DNA of 29,970 nt from Larix sibirica (GCA_004151065.3 NWUY0300017585.1:24009-53978); one strand, 5' to 3'. Positions 10,334 through 20,607 are shown, counted from the stretch's first letter. Program-made: numbers and translations. The notes: a model not told the origin generated them from the sequence alone.

Positions 10334-11205
10334 TATGGTGTTCAAGAACCCTTAAACTTAGAACACAACAAAATATATAGAGATTTGTAACGTAGAAAAC
10401 TAGAGATTATAATGTAGAATACCAAATACAAAGACAATTGAAATGAAACACTGTAGAATATANNNNNNNNNNNNNNNNNNNNNNNNNNNNNNNNNNNNNN
10501 NNNNNNNNNNNNNNNNNNNNNNNNNNNNNNNNNNNNNNNNNNNNNNNNNNNNNNNNNNNNNNNNNNNNNNNNNNNNNNNNNNNNNNNNNNNNNNNNNNNN
10601 NNNNNNNNNNNNNNNNNNNNNNNNNNNNNNNNNNNNNNNNNNNNNNNNNNNNNNNNNNNNNNNNNNNNNNNNNNNNNNNNNNNNNNNNNNNNNNNNNNNN
10701 NNNNNNNNNNNNNNNNNNNNNNNNNNNNNNNNNNNNNNNNNNNNNNNNNNNNNNNNNNNNNNNNNNNNNNNNNNNNNNNNNNNNNNNNNNNNNNNNNNNN
10801 NNNNNNNNNNNNNNNNNNNNNNNNNNNNNNNNNNNNNNNNNNNNNNNNNNNNNNNNNNNNNNNNNNNNNNNNNNNNNNNNNNNNNNNNNNNNNNNNNNNN
10901 NNNNNNNNCAATGTTCACTTGCCTCTTAAGGTGGGGAAAATTTTTACTTCAATGAAGCTCTAGATACAACAATACTCAAAAAAATAATCCATAGCCCCTT
11001 ATCTTTTTAAATAGGATTTCAATAGTTAAAACCCTTTAGGAACTACATGTGGTCCCATCTACTTAGTGAGCCTTAATTAATAAAGATACCATTTTTACAT
11101 TAATAAATTATCCACCACTATCTAATGGGACTTATCAAAGGAGATGGTTGCATATAGTAATTGACTAAGTCCTATGTAGCATAAAGTAGGTAGGTTAGGG
11201 TATCA
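10334..11205 (-). mobile_element. 3' LTR of chromovirus element 2 (with N gap)
   Basis: This LTR aligns along its length with 16604-17072. Shared blocks include GGTGTTC near the outer end, AATACAAAGACAATTGAAAT-type sequence before the gap, CAATGTTCACTTGCCTCTTA after it, and TTAATTGACTAAGTC-like sequence near the inner end. The outer end reads TA where TG is expected. The inner end is TGATACCC on the minus strand. Ns fill 10463-10908 (446), but the other LTR has only about 35 bases at that place. Without the Ns the LTR is about 426 bp. The two LTRs differ at many positions, so the insertion is old. Confidence 0.85.
10463..10908. other. Assembly gap of 446 N
   Basis: The gap lies within the 3' LTR of element 2. 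Frames drawn across it are meaningless. Confidence 0.99.
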
Positions 11206-11227
11206 CCCGAATATGCCCTTCCCCTTT
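11206..11227 (-). other. Polypurine tract region of element 2
   Basis: On the minus strand, AAAGGGGAAGGG lies about ten bases before the LTR start TGATACCC. This is the place where plus-strand DNA synthesis is primed. The short gap between tract and LTR is slightly unusual and may reflect decay. Confidence 0.55.
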
Positions 11228-11404
11228 ATCCTCAAGGATGAAGGTGAGAAAATTGCTACATAATTACTTATGGATCCCATGTGGCATATTTTGGTTGCAT
11301 ATATTTCCACTAGATCAAGACTTCTCTGATCATGTACATGTGCAACTGATGCTCTCTGGTATCTAATACTACTTCCAGCTAGATTCAAAAGGATCCCTCT
11401 TCAT
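11228..11404 (-). pseudogene. Element 2 chromodomain-like integrase tail, broken
   Basis: On the minus strand after LDEEGS the order is LDTREHQLHMYMIREVLI, WKYMQPKYATWDP. This matches the tail of chromovirus integrases (VLDTRERQLRN...EYLIKWKNLP..EATWE), which is a chromodomain thought to guide insertion towards particular chromatin. Several stops interrupt it, and the coding ends close to the PPT. This is the main evidence that element 2 belongs to the chromovirus branch of Ty3/gypsy. A different frame, open at 11203-11388, is a shadow. Confidence 0.7.
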
Positions 11405-12480
11405 CAAGTTTTAGTAAATTGGTATACACTTTACAATTTGATCCCATGACCTTCTTGAGGCAAGATAGATGAAAGACCAAATGAATGTTGGAGTGATATG
11501 GAAAATCTAAATGGAACACTTATCCAATGTGTTGTATGATCTTGTAAGGTCCATAAAAATTTGGTGCTAGTTTCTAGTGGAGTTTATTTTTTAGTAATGT
11601 TTGTTTATAGTATTAAGGTGAAGAAACACTTGATCTCCTTCTAGAAACAAACTCTTTGAACAATTTTGATCATCTTGTTGTTTCATTCTATTTGAGCCAT
11701 TACCAAATGGATGTTAAGTGTGTGGAGAATAACTTCTTTGGTGAAAAGTGTGTTGACCATTGCATGAACCTTGGAGGTGCTTGATAAATATGAAACCACT
11801 AACAATTTTTTTTCTCCATATATTGCTTCAAATGGTGTTGTTTTGGTATCTCCATGATAAGTGGTATTATACCACCATTCTGAAAGAGGAATCCATTGTT
11901 CCCATTGGTGCAAGTTTTTTGAAGCAAAACATCACAAATAGGTTTCTAAGCACTTATCGACCACTTATTTTTTACCATCAATTTAGGGGTGATATGCCTT
12001 GATTAGGTTCTACTAGGTATCTTGAATTTTAAATAGCTCATGCCAAAATTTGCTAGTGAATGTAGGGTCCCAGTCAGATACAATGGAAATCGGCGTGCCA
12101 TGTTACTTAAAATCTAGTCCATAAAGACTTGAGCAATTGATGATGGTGTCAAAGGGTGGGACACATAACATATTTGGAAAGACGATTGACGACCACCATG
12201 ATGAGTATTTTATTACCAACTTTGGGAAGCCCCACTATAAAATCCATGAAGATATCGATTTGTATATGGGTTTAGATTGAAAGTGGCTACAATGGCCCTA
12301 GCGATTTTGTCATCTCATCCTTGTGTCTTTGGCAAGTGTCATAGGCCGCTACAAAATTTTGGATTTTTTTTTCATGCCTTCCCAAAAGAAGGAGCCTTAA
12401 TCCTTTCATAGGTTTCATGAAATTGCGAGTGATCTACTATGGTGAATGACTACAATTCCTCTTAGATTTGTTATTTTAAG
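11405..12480 (-). pseudogene. Element 2 integrase, broken
   Basis: From 12480 downwards the minus strand shows a zinc-binding remnant (NFVAAYDTCQRHKDEM; the first Cys of CxxC is Tyr). Next come the core with DIFMDFIVGLPKVGNK (first Asp kept), SDWDPTFTSKFWHELFK (second Asp kept) and a degraded AYHP..DG block where the catalytic Glu codon falls at a stop. The block WWYNTTYHGDTKTTPFEAIY is open at 11913-11683. The C-terminal part has KLAPNFYGPYKIIQHIG and FHLSCLKKV. Intact integrase would insert the cDNA. Stops, frameshifts and the lost Glu make this one dead. Confidence 0.88.
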
Positions 12481-13223
12481 GCATAATTATTTACCAAAAA
12501 AATGTATTCTTTATACCTCAATGTATCTTGGTCCTTCCTTAGGAGGGTTCAACTCTTCTTAAATCCTTTGGATGAGTTGAACTTTGGTTTCATTTGCCAC
12601 CCATTCTTGATAAGTGTCCTCAAGCCAACCTAAAATCGATAAGGATAATGCTAATAGGGGTCCCTTCTCCTCAAATTTCCTAAAAAATGTATCAACCACC
12701 ACATTTTCTCTATCCTTGTTATATATAATCTCTTAATTATACCCCAACATCCTTATGTTGCTTCAATGGTGACAACCTTTGTTTAAGGAAATATTTTAAA
12801 CTATGATGGTCAATATTGATTTGGAAATGCCTCCCTATGAGATATGGATGCAATGTCTCAACTACATGAAAGATGGTTATCATATCTTTTTCATATGTAG
12901 ATTTTCCCAATTTTGATCATATAAATGCTTACTGGTGAATGCCAAAGGGTTTTCTTCTTACATCAATACTAATCCAAGACCTATTCCTAAAGAATTACAC
13001 TCTAAGACACAAGTCTGAGTAAAATCAAGCCTTGCTAATACAAGATTAGTGAACATGGCATTCTTTAAGGCATAGAAGGCCTGCTTAGCTGCTTCATTTC
13101 AAAAAAAGGCATTTTTTTAGCAGTGAAGTTAAGAGAGTTGTAATTTTTCCATAATTTTTCATGAACTTTTTATATTATCTCATAAGTCCTAGGAACCCAT
13201 ACAAGCTCTTAAGGGTCTTGGGG
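12481..13223 (-). pseudogene. Element 2 RNase H and RT thumb, broken
   Basis: From 13223 down, the minus strand reads PKTLKSLYGFLGLTRYYRKF (end of the RT thumb), LTSLLKKNAF, NEAAKQAFYALKNAMF, LARLDFTQTCVLECNSLG (ECDASG is usual, so the catalytic Asp is Asn here), PLAFTSKHL, YLIGRHFQI, and DHHSLKYFLKQRLSPLKQH. This order is diagnostic for Ty3/gypsy RT-RNase H. The part down to 12481 is less readable. Stops and frame breaks are frequent. The copia-like LTR piece at 13224-13420 separates it from the rest of RT. Confidence 0.85.
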
Positions 13224-13420
13224 CATGGTTAGTCTTGTATGACCGTTATGTTGGTTGTGGAGCCTGATCTTCTTAATTCAGAGATGTTGTTTCAGCCGTG
13301 TTTGTACCCNCAGATTGGGTGAACCACGTTATATTGGTGTCTCTCTTGTATTTTGTTTATGTGATTTATATTTGCATCTTGTTTATTGTTATTGCTCTGC
13401 GATCCTATTTTTCTAACACA
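13224..13420 (+). mobile_element. Copia-like LTR piece inside element 2 RT
   Basis: The gypsy RT reading breaks off at about 13421 and resumes at about 13223 with a gap of only a few residues. The roughly 200 bases between do not belong to gypsy. On the plus strand they contain ATTGGGTGAACCACGTTATA followed by TGGTGTCTCTCTTGT, a signature of the R-U5 part of many plant copia LTRs, and end in ...TTCTAACA. A single N lies at 13310, just before that signature. It is a solo LTR, or a whole copia element collapsed in the assembly at the N. I could not define a target duplication. Confidence 0.55.
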
Positions 13421-14011
13421 CTAATTTCTCAGGGTCCACTTATACTCCTTCTTGACTGACAATGTGACTCAAGTCTTCAACCTTAGAAACCCCAAAATCA
13501 TATTGGGAATGATTCATGAATACATGCTTTAGGTGGCATTCTCATGCTGTGTTGTAGATCAAGATATCATCAATGAAGAATAGCACAAAATTTTAGAGGA
13601 ACGGTAAAAATATATTTTTCATGAGGCTTTAAAAGGTGGATGGAGCATTGCAAAGGCCAAAAGGAATCACTAAAAACTCATAATGACTTTCATGCATGTA
13701 TAAAGTTGTATTAGGGATGTCTACCTCTTTCATTCATATTTGGTGATATCTTGAATTAAGGTCTGATTTAGTGAAAAATTCACTCCATGAAGTTCATACA
13801 AGAGATCATCAATGATCAAGATGAGAAACTTGTCCTTGATAGTCAACTTATTGATATCCCTAAAATGAGAACACATGTGCCAAGCACCTTCCTTTTTTAA
13901 TATCGTGGCCACCAATGAGCAATAAAGTATTTTAGTGGGACAAATAATGCCAGTCTCCAACAAATCCTGAATGATCTTTTCTATTTCATTTTTTTGTGCA
14001 AGGGGTGCCAA
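13421..14011 (-). pseudogene. Element 2 reverse transcriptase (copy 1), broken
   Basis: From 14011 down: MAPLAQKNEIEKIIQDLLET, GIICPTKILYCSLVATILKK, GAWHMCSHFRDINKLTIKDK, LIIDDLLYELHGVNFS, then (after stops) [13 protein letters not shown], the active-site box FFIDDILIY (FIDD at 13566-13577), KVEDLSHIVSQEGV and VDPEK. The family normally has FxDD at the active site, so the key residues are partly kept. The first block is open for 93 codons. The rest has stops at about one per 20-30 codons. From 13621 upwards this RT is repeated at 20217-20607; the active-site part is only in this copy. Confidence 0.9.
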
Positions 14012-14499
14012 TAAGGATGTACATTTGGGGTTTGATTCCCTATAATTAGTGGAATGGCATGGTCACGATCCCCACATGATAATGGTAAACTCTTTCGTGT
14101 TTCAAAAACTTGGTGGTGTTTAGAGAGAACCAGCTACGAGTCATGGAAAATGTCTTGTAGGGGAGTGTCCACTACTTGTATGGCATTGAATTGTGCAATA
14201 ATGGCTAAGTGTCATTCTTCAATAACTTTTCCTTACGGTGTGAGATGATAATTTCAATATAAACTGAGGTGATCTCCTTAAGATTATGTTTTCCCCCATC
14301 CTTAGTGAAGATGATACGGTATAAATCCTCGAAATCCATGGTGATAGAAGCTAAAGTACATAGCCATTTCCTTGCTGGAACTATATTACAACCAACCATT
14401 TAAATATCAAACATGTTAATTTTGAGATGGTAGTCACCCATTTGGAGTTTCATATTTTCACATCAGCCCCAACATTTCATCATACTTCCATTTTCTATC

Positions 14500-14640
14500 A
14501 TAATTGAAAATTTGGTATAGGACATACATAACAATGGGTTTCTTCTACCACTCTTCTTTGAATAAAATTGTGGGTACTTCTACTGTCAATCAATACAATA
14601 ACTTTGTGGTGGTCGATGTAGCCCATCAACATCAAGAAAC
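14500..14640 (-). pseudogene. Element 2 retropepsin (copy 1), active site changed
   Basis: The minus strand reads VIVLIDSRSTHNFIQRRVV. In gypsy proteases this is the active site, normally DSGST followed by NF, so the Asp and Ser are kept but the invariant Gly is Arg (codons at 14579-14587). The family function is to process the Gag-Pol polyprotein, working as a dimer. The rest of the domain towards RT is hard to follow because of stops. Copy 2 has the same change. Confidence 0.7.
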
Positions 14641-14811
14641 ATGATAACGCATGGAGAGACATTTGGGATTTCTCACCAAGAGTTGCAAGGTGGTGTCATC
14701 TTCCACAAGTGGAACGATATCCTCTACTTATGGTTCTTGAGTGTCTTCAATTGTTATGTCTTCTAGGTGATCTTGTGGGGATATATCTATTTGGAATAAC
14801 TTATGTTATTC

Positions 14812-15812
14812 ACATTTATGTGCTCTAAACTACCTTTCATCACAATTATAACAAAGTCTGGGGCATTGACATTTTTCCATCTCTTTTGGAGGCAACTTTT
14901 AGATTCTTAATGGTAAGGGTTGGATGTGATGAGAGTGGGTTCCATGGAGGGCATAGTGTGAGTAGTGAATGAGGTTCTTTCGATTTAGGCATTAATCACT
15001 ATCTTGACTTCTCTAGCTCTATCACAAACTTCCAACCATGTTTTTGGGCGCTGCGTCATGACATATCCTATAATTTCCTCTTTGAGGCCACAAATGAAAC
15101 ATTTTTGGGGCGATGCATCATGACATGTTCTCTAATTTCCTCATCGAGGCCACTAATAAAACATTCTTTAAAAAAATAATTAGAGAAATCCTATATGCAG
15201 ATTGTTAATTGCTCAAAGGATATAATATAGTCCATAACTATGTCGACCTAGCGTAATTTTGTCAATATTCCTAGGTAGTTAGTGTCACATTCAAAATGAT
15301 CATGAAGTAGATCTTCGCAAATTGGGTCCAAAGAATGTATCCATGATAATATTTTTGATACCATTGCCACCATTGCCAACATTTTGAGTCCAAATATAAG
15401 ACCCTCAATTTTAATTTCTATAGATAATCAATACTACCATGGAGATCAAAATAGTATTCTATTTGGGTGACCCAACCTAAGGGATATGAGTCATCAAAAT
15501 TGTGCTTGCCTTCCTTTGTAAAGAAGTGCCATGAATTATTATTTAGAGATGGAGGATGTGGGTATTTGGAAAGAGAGTGTAAGTGTCTTGCAATTCATTT
15601 ACAAATTTCTCTTTGGTTGGATCCTCTTTGTTAGGATCTATACCCATGCATTGACATAACAATGCCAACAAATTTTCATGGCTAACCATCTTATCATTGA
15701 TACCTTTGACAGAAACCTGCAAATCCACAACTGTAGTTTCAATCTCATTAGGTGTTTCAGGTAAGCCCATGTTTTGGTTCTGCATTGATTGCCTATTGTG
15801 AGTGTGGACCAT
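14812..15812 (-). pseudogene. Element 2 gag (copy 1), broken
   Basis: The N-terminal frame opens at an ATG ending at 15812 and runs 89 codons (METH-HTHNRQSMQ start; later GIDPNKEDPTKEKF). The capsid follows with YPLGWVTQIEYYFDLHG and a WQWWQW block (15280-15520). Near the end a zinc knuckle CYNCDERYFRAHKC (C-x2-C-x7-H-x-C, 14812-14853) is intact. This layout and the knuckle spacing are usual for plant chromoviruses. Stops and frame changes lie between the blocks, and a 62-bp tandem duplication sits at 15041-15163. Gag would build the particle and bind the RNA. Confidence 0.8.
15041..15163. repeat. 62-bp tandem duplication in element 2 gag
   Basis: A unit starting TTTTTGGGCG (15041) is followed by a diverged second unit starting TTTTTGGGGCG (15102). 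Both contain CATGACAT, AATTTCCTC and GAGGCCAC at matching places. The same pair is at 21637-21759. It is not a feature of gag domains in general and probably arose in this copy by slippage. Confidence 0.8.
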
Positions 15813-16589
15813 GCGACCACTTATGATTTGTAAAGTGTTAACACCAACTTATCTCTAAATGACCAATAATGCAAGAATATTATTTTGAGGTGTACCCCCA
15901 AATATTGTATTTTTCATGTCCATGCAAAAAGGGTTATTGTAGATGTATGCCAACATGATCAACATGACGAAAGGATGTTTTGTGCTGAGGGAGTATTACT
16001 TGTTGAATATTACTGATATGATTACCAAATTTCTTATGGACGAAAATATGTAGGAACTTTGTTGGCTGGCTACAAAGGCTAGGGTTTGTAGGGTCCTAAG
16101 GATAGATGAATTTCAAGTGTTATATCTCTGTAATATACATAAAGGTTTCCAACAGTAGTCCTCATCCATATATTTCATAGTACCAACTAAGGAGGATAGA
16201 TTGTACCCTTAGTCATACTACTTGATACCTTGGTACATGATAGTGACCTCCACGAGTGTTGTTCTTGGTGTACTATAACAAAAAGTGGCCGTTGGTTTAT
16301 GTAAGGCTAGGTTTAGCTGCTTTTAAATGGATTCCAATATAATCAAGGGTACATGGAAGGCAATTTGGTATATAAGCACTATTTGATGTAGTACTACTTG
16401 AAGGGGTACCGACAAAGGTTACAAGGGTGTCCAACTAGGTGACACTAGTTGTATTTTATGTGTGTATTCTTACCCAACTACAGTTTTACACAAATGACAT
16501 ATCTCTACGTCATTTAAAAATGTTGGAATACATTCCTAGCGTAAATAAAAATATACAAAAAATATGGAAGCGTGCAGGCTCAAGAAAGT
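15813..16589 (-). other. Element 2 leader between PBS and gag (copy 1)
   Basis: About 780 bases of untranslated leader. I see no coding block on either strand. Packaging signals would be expected here but cannot be recognised by eye. Confidence 0.6.
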
Positions 16590-16601
16590 GTTATAATACC
16601 T
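16590..16601 (-). other. Primer binding site of element 2 (copy 1), degraded
   Basis: The minus strand reads AGGTATTATAAC, matching the initiator-tRNA-Met site TGGTATCAGAGC at 8 of 12 positions. It lies two bases inside the LTR border, which supports the call more than the match itself. The same site is at 23186-23197. Confidence 0.55.
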
Positions 16602-16603
16602 CT

Positions 16604-17072
16604 TGTGGTGTTCTGTAACACTTAAAGCTAAAACACAACTAGGTATATAAAGATTTATAGTGCATAAAACCAAATATTATAATGCAGAATACCAGATACA
16701 AAGACAATTGAAATGAAATGTTGCAGATTATACCCTTATTTTATGATAATCCAATAGAAAGCAATGTTCACTTACCTCTTAAGGTGGGATGAACTTTCAC
16801 CCGAGCCAAGCTCCAAATACAACAATACTCAATAAAATGATCCATAACATCCTAGCTCTTTAAATAGGCGTTCAATAGCAAAAGCCCTAAATACTTGTGG
16901 TCCCATCATTAATGAGTACCAACTACCTAGTGGGCCTTAATTAACAAAGAGGCCCTTTTTACATTAATTGATTATCCACTACTATCTAACATGCCTTATT
17001 CAAAGGATATGGACATATACATTAATTTACTAAATCTTATGTAACCTAAAGTAAGGAGGCTAGGATAGGAAA
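16604..17072 (-). mobile_element. 5' LTR of chromovirus element 2 (copy 1)
   Basis: 469 bp, matching the 3' LTR at 10334-11205 along its length and flanked on the outside by CTAAC. The inner end is plus-strand TGTGGTGTTC. The outer end should be TG...CA, but the plus strand ends in AA. A TTTAAATAGG stretch at about 16858-16868 (minus-strand CCTATTTAAA) is a possible TATA element. The LTR supplies promoter and RNA end signals. It recurs at 23200-23668. Confidence 0.88.
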
Positions 17073-17077
17073 CTAAC
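17073..17077. repeat. Target site duplication of element 2, right (CTAAC)
   Basis: Matches 10329-10333 exactly and abuts the outer end of the 5' LTR. It is also present at 23669-23673 in the second copy of the duplication. Confidence 0.75.
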
Positions 17078-19110
17078 ATTAGCATCATCTAGGAAAACAA
17101 CTTTCAGGTAGGAAGAACAATAAGAGCATTATCATTTGAGTCAATGACTCAATTAATCCTACTTAATAACCCACTACCTTCTTTTAAAACCTATTATAAA
17201 TAACAATAAACTCTCGAAAAAATGCTTGCATGTGTAGTACTCTATTCTATCTACCTTCAACATAGTCTTCTTGAATTGATGCTCTAAGCCCATATTTAGG
17301 CAGGCCTTCTATGGCAAGTGATTGAATCCACAACTGACTACAGGTAGTTTAAGATATTTAACTCAATAAGACCCCTTTACATTGTTGTACCAACCAAAAT
17401 AAGGATGCCCTTCACTTTTTCCATATTATTGGTTCCAAACCCTAAATTGTAAGTGAAGGAGAAGAAATGTAACTTTGATAAATATGGAACCTCTCTTGCT
17501 TCACAATTGCTTAATTTATTTCAAATGCACCATAAAAAACACCAGGTTCTATTTGTGTCAATGTGTAGAGAACCTACCTACTTGTGGGATTTAAATAGAA
17601 TCTCGTTTTTGTCCATGGAATGCATATTGTATCATGTGGAAGACTTGAAGTGGACTAATCACCCCTACATCAAATTTATTGTTCTCCATAGATCCCAACA
17701 AACAAGGGAAGTTATTCATTTTTTAGCTAAAATATATTCTTCCTATCATGATTTGATTTCATCCTCCAATGAAACACCATTCAAAGAATTCATACCCTAG
17801 TAAATGTTCATGTATCACCCCAAGCTTCCTTAGAAAAATGAGAACTAACCAACATATGAAATACAAACTCAAAAGAAGTTATGACAAAGGCCACCAACTT
17901 GGACCTTTGAAATATCTTTTAAGAGGGTTCCTCCATGTCAAAACCTTAATGGATACAACCATTCAAATAAAATTTCTTTTTTTTAAAGGATCTGTGATCT
18001 CGCACACCTTTAACTACCACCATTTAACAAGCTAAGCTTGATCATTAAAAAACATATCCTTGTGACCAAGCCTTGGAATATACTATCCCCCAACAATATT
18101 TTTGTGCACACTACAGTGTCCTCCTCTCATCTATTAGAAATATTACTAGCTATCGATTCTTGCACAAAACCATCCCACTCCTAAGCTTACAGGTCCACCA
18201 AACCCAAATCTTCCACTTTCATCGTCCCTCCTCCCCAAAAATGATTATCAACCATAGTACTAACATATGCCATAGATGTAATATTGGAGTTTCAAAGAGT
18301 AGTTTGAATCTGATTTGACAACATGAAAGAAAAATTACATCCAATCCAAGGGTCTTCCCCAAGTCTGATGTTCCTACCATTCCCAAATTTCCAATCCAAC
18401 TAGTTCACAACCAATGGGAAAGACTGTACCAAATATTTTTAGACAATGGATACACTAGAAAAAATTATTTGGAAATTTAATCCACTCCAACATTGATAGT
18501 GGGTGAATTTATTTTTGCAATAGAATATCCTTCCATAATACTAACCCCTTTATCACCTTCCACAAGTTTTTGGTTGCCAAGGCGTTGGTAAAGTGAAAAA
18601 TGTCCTTAAGGACCTAACCTCCATCCATATTAGGTTTGGCTAGTCTCTCCCATCTAACTAATCCCATCTTATACTTCTCATGTTTTCCAATCCAAAGGAA
18701 GCTAACGATCTTCCTCCTAATTTATGTAAATTTCCTTTGGAGATGTATGCTAAAGATTTCCATTACACTGGGATAGCCTAAAAAATTGCCTCAACCAAGG
18801 TAATTATGCCACCAATAGGAATCCATATTGTGTACCAAAAAGTGGTCCTACTCTCAATTTTGTTGTATAATCATAACCAATACCTGTAAACATGCTCAAT
18901 TAGTTTCAAATGAAACCCCAAATATTTAAACCTTAACAACAATTCCACAACTTGGAAGGGTAAAAATATTTTTATATTTTGATGTCCCTTCATTATTTTA
19001 TGCAATTTTAAAAAGGACTTTTGTTCATTCACCTCCATCCATGTGGCCATATAATACAACTTTAGAACTTGTTGAATTTATCTTGCATCCCTCAAAGAAC
19101 CATCACCAAA
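17078..19110 (-). pseudogene. LINE (L1 type), C-terminal half (copy 1)
   Basis: Reading the minus strand from 19110: FGDGSLRDAR, then MEVNEQKSF (19018-19040), LPFQVVELLLRFKYLGFHLK (KYLGFHL at 18903-18931), PIGGIITLVEA, FLWIGKHEKYKMGLVRWERL, then FGNGRNIRLGEDPWIGC (18330-18395), and a zinc-finger RVT-like block KVLTWRNPLKRYFKGP (about 17830-17990). This is the order of the RT end, thumb and C-terminal domain of plant L1 LINEs. The lower 700 bases are probably also LINE, but only weakly readable. Stops and frame changes abound. The remainder of this LINE lies at 28170-29970. Plus-strand open frames across this region are shadows. Confidence 0.85.
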
Positions 19111-19115
19111 AAGTT
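19111..19115. repeat. Target site duplication of small LTR element, left (copy 1)
   Basis: AAGTT lies directly outside the 3' LTR and pairs with AAGTA at 28170-28174 (4 of 5). Removing one copy joins the two LINE halves in frame. Confidence 0.7.
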
Positions 19116-19394
19116 ACAATGAAATAGTAATGGACATTAAATCATGAAACCCTAAATAGAGTTTCATGAAGAAGCTAATCAAAAGAAACCTATGAACATA
19201 CTCAAATATGAGTACAATATTATATCATGAAAATACTTCACACAATTATAATGAAATTTCCCTCTCCTATATAGAGTTTGAGAGGACTTATTTGTCAAAA
19301 AAAACCTAAAAGTTAATAATAATATAAACCCTAACTTTTGTATCCTAAGTCACTAAGGTGACTTAATTACACATGCAAGCCTTATATTCTAACA
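19116..19394 (-). mobile_element. 3' LTR of small LTR element (copy 1)
   Basis: 279 bp. On the minus strand it starts TGTTAGAATATAAGG right after a purine tract, has a TATATAG box at about 19267-19276, and ends ATTTCATTGT next to the LINE. It aligns with 27822-28169 at roughly 85% by eye, apart from a 71-base tandem duplication in that copy. The PPT on its upstream side marks it as the 3' LTR. Confidence 0.8.
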
Positions 19395-19403
19395 CCTCCT
19401 CTT
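19395..19403 (-). other. Polypurine tract of small LTR element (copy 1)
   Basis: Minus-strand AAGAGGAGG directly precedes the LTR start TGTTAG. This is the normal plus-strand priming site. Repeated at 25996-26004. Confidence 0.7.
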
Positions 19404-20215
19404 AAGGCTTACATAACCAAAAACAAAATTCACTGAAATCAAACACACACTAGCTGGATTTTTTTGATCAAAAGTAATTAGAACCAAACATTCTTCCAAA
19501 GAGTCTTCTTTGAAAAATAGTTCTTAGACTATTTAGAGCTCCATCAAGCTATCTTGTAACCCTCGTTAAGGTGTAACTACTGATTCGATCTCCCAAGTTC
19601 ATAGATACCACTTCCCTATACTCCCAAATTATGAATCTCCTATATTATTGGACAACTATCCATATTGAGTGACATCCATAGTGCTCTAAATGGCCCTCTC
19701 ACGACCCTTGCAAGGGTATAATTCCCATGAACCGAAGACTCCCAAACTATATGAGAAGCCATCCATGCTAAGATATCTCTACTATAGATCCCTTCCTATC
19801 TTTAAAGTGTGGGTCTCCTAAAATGCAAAATTCTATTCTTATTCAATGGAGACACCACCAATGTTACTATCGAATTGATCTTCAATGATAGCTACATTTA
19901 TTTTCATAATTACAAAAGCATGAGTTGTGTGACTCGTCATAATAGATAAATTCCATTTAGAAGCCTCTTCATAATTAGAACATGCATTGGTACTAATTGT
20001 ATTATTAAGTTTCTTTCCTTTATTATTTATGAGTTTATTAGCTTTGTACCCTCAAAATCCAATCCATAACTAAAAGGAAGTTTCTCTGGCAATATATTTA
20101 TCATGAAATTCATATTGTCTTCTATTTTTTTTTAACTTGAAGTAGTTTAGAATAAACAAAAAGGACCAAATATATACCTTTAATAACAAACAAAATTGAA
20201 CCTTGTTCTTTCACA
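19404..20215 (-). mobile_element. Interior of small LTR element, cut at the N (copy 1)
   Basis: About 810 bases of interior upstream of the PPT. I recognise no gag, protease, integrase or RT motif on either strand. The sequence stops at the N (20216), where the unrelated element 2 RT begins. The same stretch continues without a break past 26816 in copy 2, so this end is a join, not a natural element end. Confidence 0.7.
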
Positions 20216-20216
20216 N
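20216..20216. other. Single N at the junction of the 6.6-kb copies
   Basis: The N lies exactly between the last base of copy 1 and the first base of copy 2. Single or double Ns at 201, 348-349 and 13310 also fall where sequence identity changes. Confidence 0.95.
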
Positions 20217-20607
20217 ATGAGGCTTTAAAAGGTGGATGGAGCATTGCAAAGGCCAAAAGGAATCACTAAAAACTCATAATGACTTTCATGCATGTATAAA
20301 GTTGTATTAGGGATGTCTACCTCTTTCATTCATATTTGGTGATATCTTGAATTAAGGTCTGATTTAGTGAAAAATTCACTCCATGAAGTTCATACAAGAG
20401 ATCATCAATGATCAAGATGAGAAACTTGTCCTTGATAGTCAACTTATTGATATCCCTAAAATGAGAACACATGTGCCAAGCACCTTCCTTTTTTAATATC
20501 GTGGCCACCAATGAGCAATAAAGTATTTTAGTGGGACAAATAATGCCAATCTCCAACAAATCCTGAATGATCTTTTCTATTTCATTTTTTTGTGCAAGGG
20601 GTGCCAA
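20217..20607 (-). pseudogene. Element 2 reverse transcriptase (copy 2), partial
   Basis: The same RT N-terminal block as copy 1, open for 93 codons (20607-20326) with one residue changed (LLEI for LLET). Beyond it the frame reaches [13 protein letters not shown] and then stops at the N. The catalytic FIDD box, thumb, RNase H and integrase are all missing from this copy, so it cannot be an independent element. Confidence 0.88.

Larger units (their letters stand above)
13621..20215. repeat. 6.6-kb direct duplication, copy 1
   Basis: This 6595-base stretch recurs at 20217-26816. By eye I count about fifteen substitutions and two small insertions (1 base near 17147 and 4 bases near 17706, both longer in copy 2), so identity is about 99.7%. 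It starts inside the RT of element 2 and ends inside a different LTR element. Neither border shows homology to the other or a transposon end. Confidence 0.95.

Noticed and set aside
10342-10955. Long open frames across 10342-10955 on both strands
   Set aside because: They consist almost wholly of N and are products of the gap.
14054-14248. Plus-strand 64-codon frame starting MAWSRSPHDN, repeated at 20650-20844
   Set aside because: Antisense to the element 2 region between protease and RT; no independent evidence for a gene.
17453-18318. Plus-strand open frames of 81-115 codons, repeated at 24050-24919
   Set aside because: They lie opposite the LINE C-terminal blocks and zinc-finger-like segment, have no family similarity, and one is shortened by the 4-base difference in copy 2. 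They are antisense shadows.
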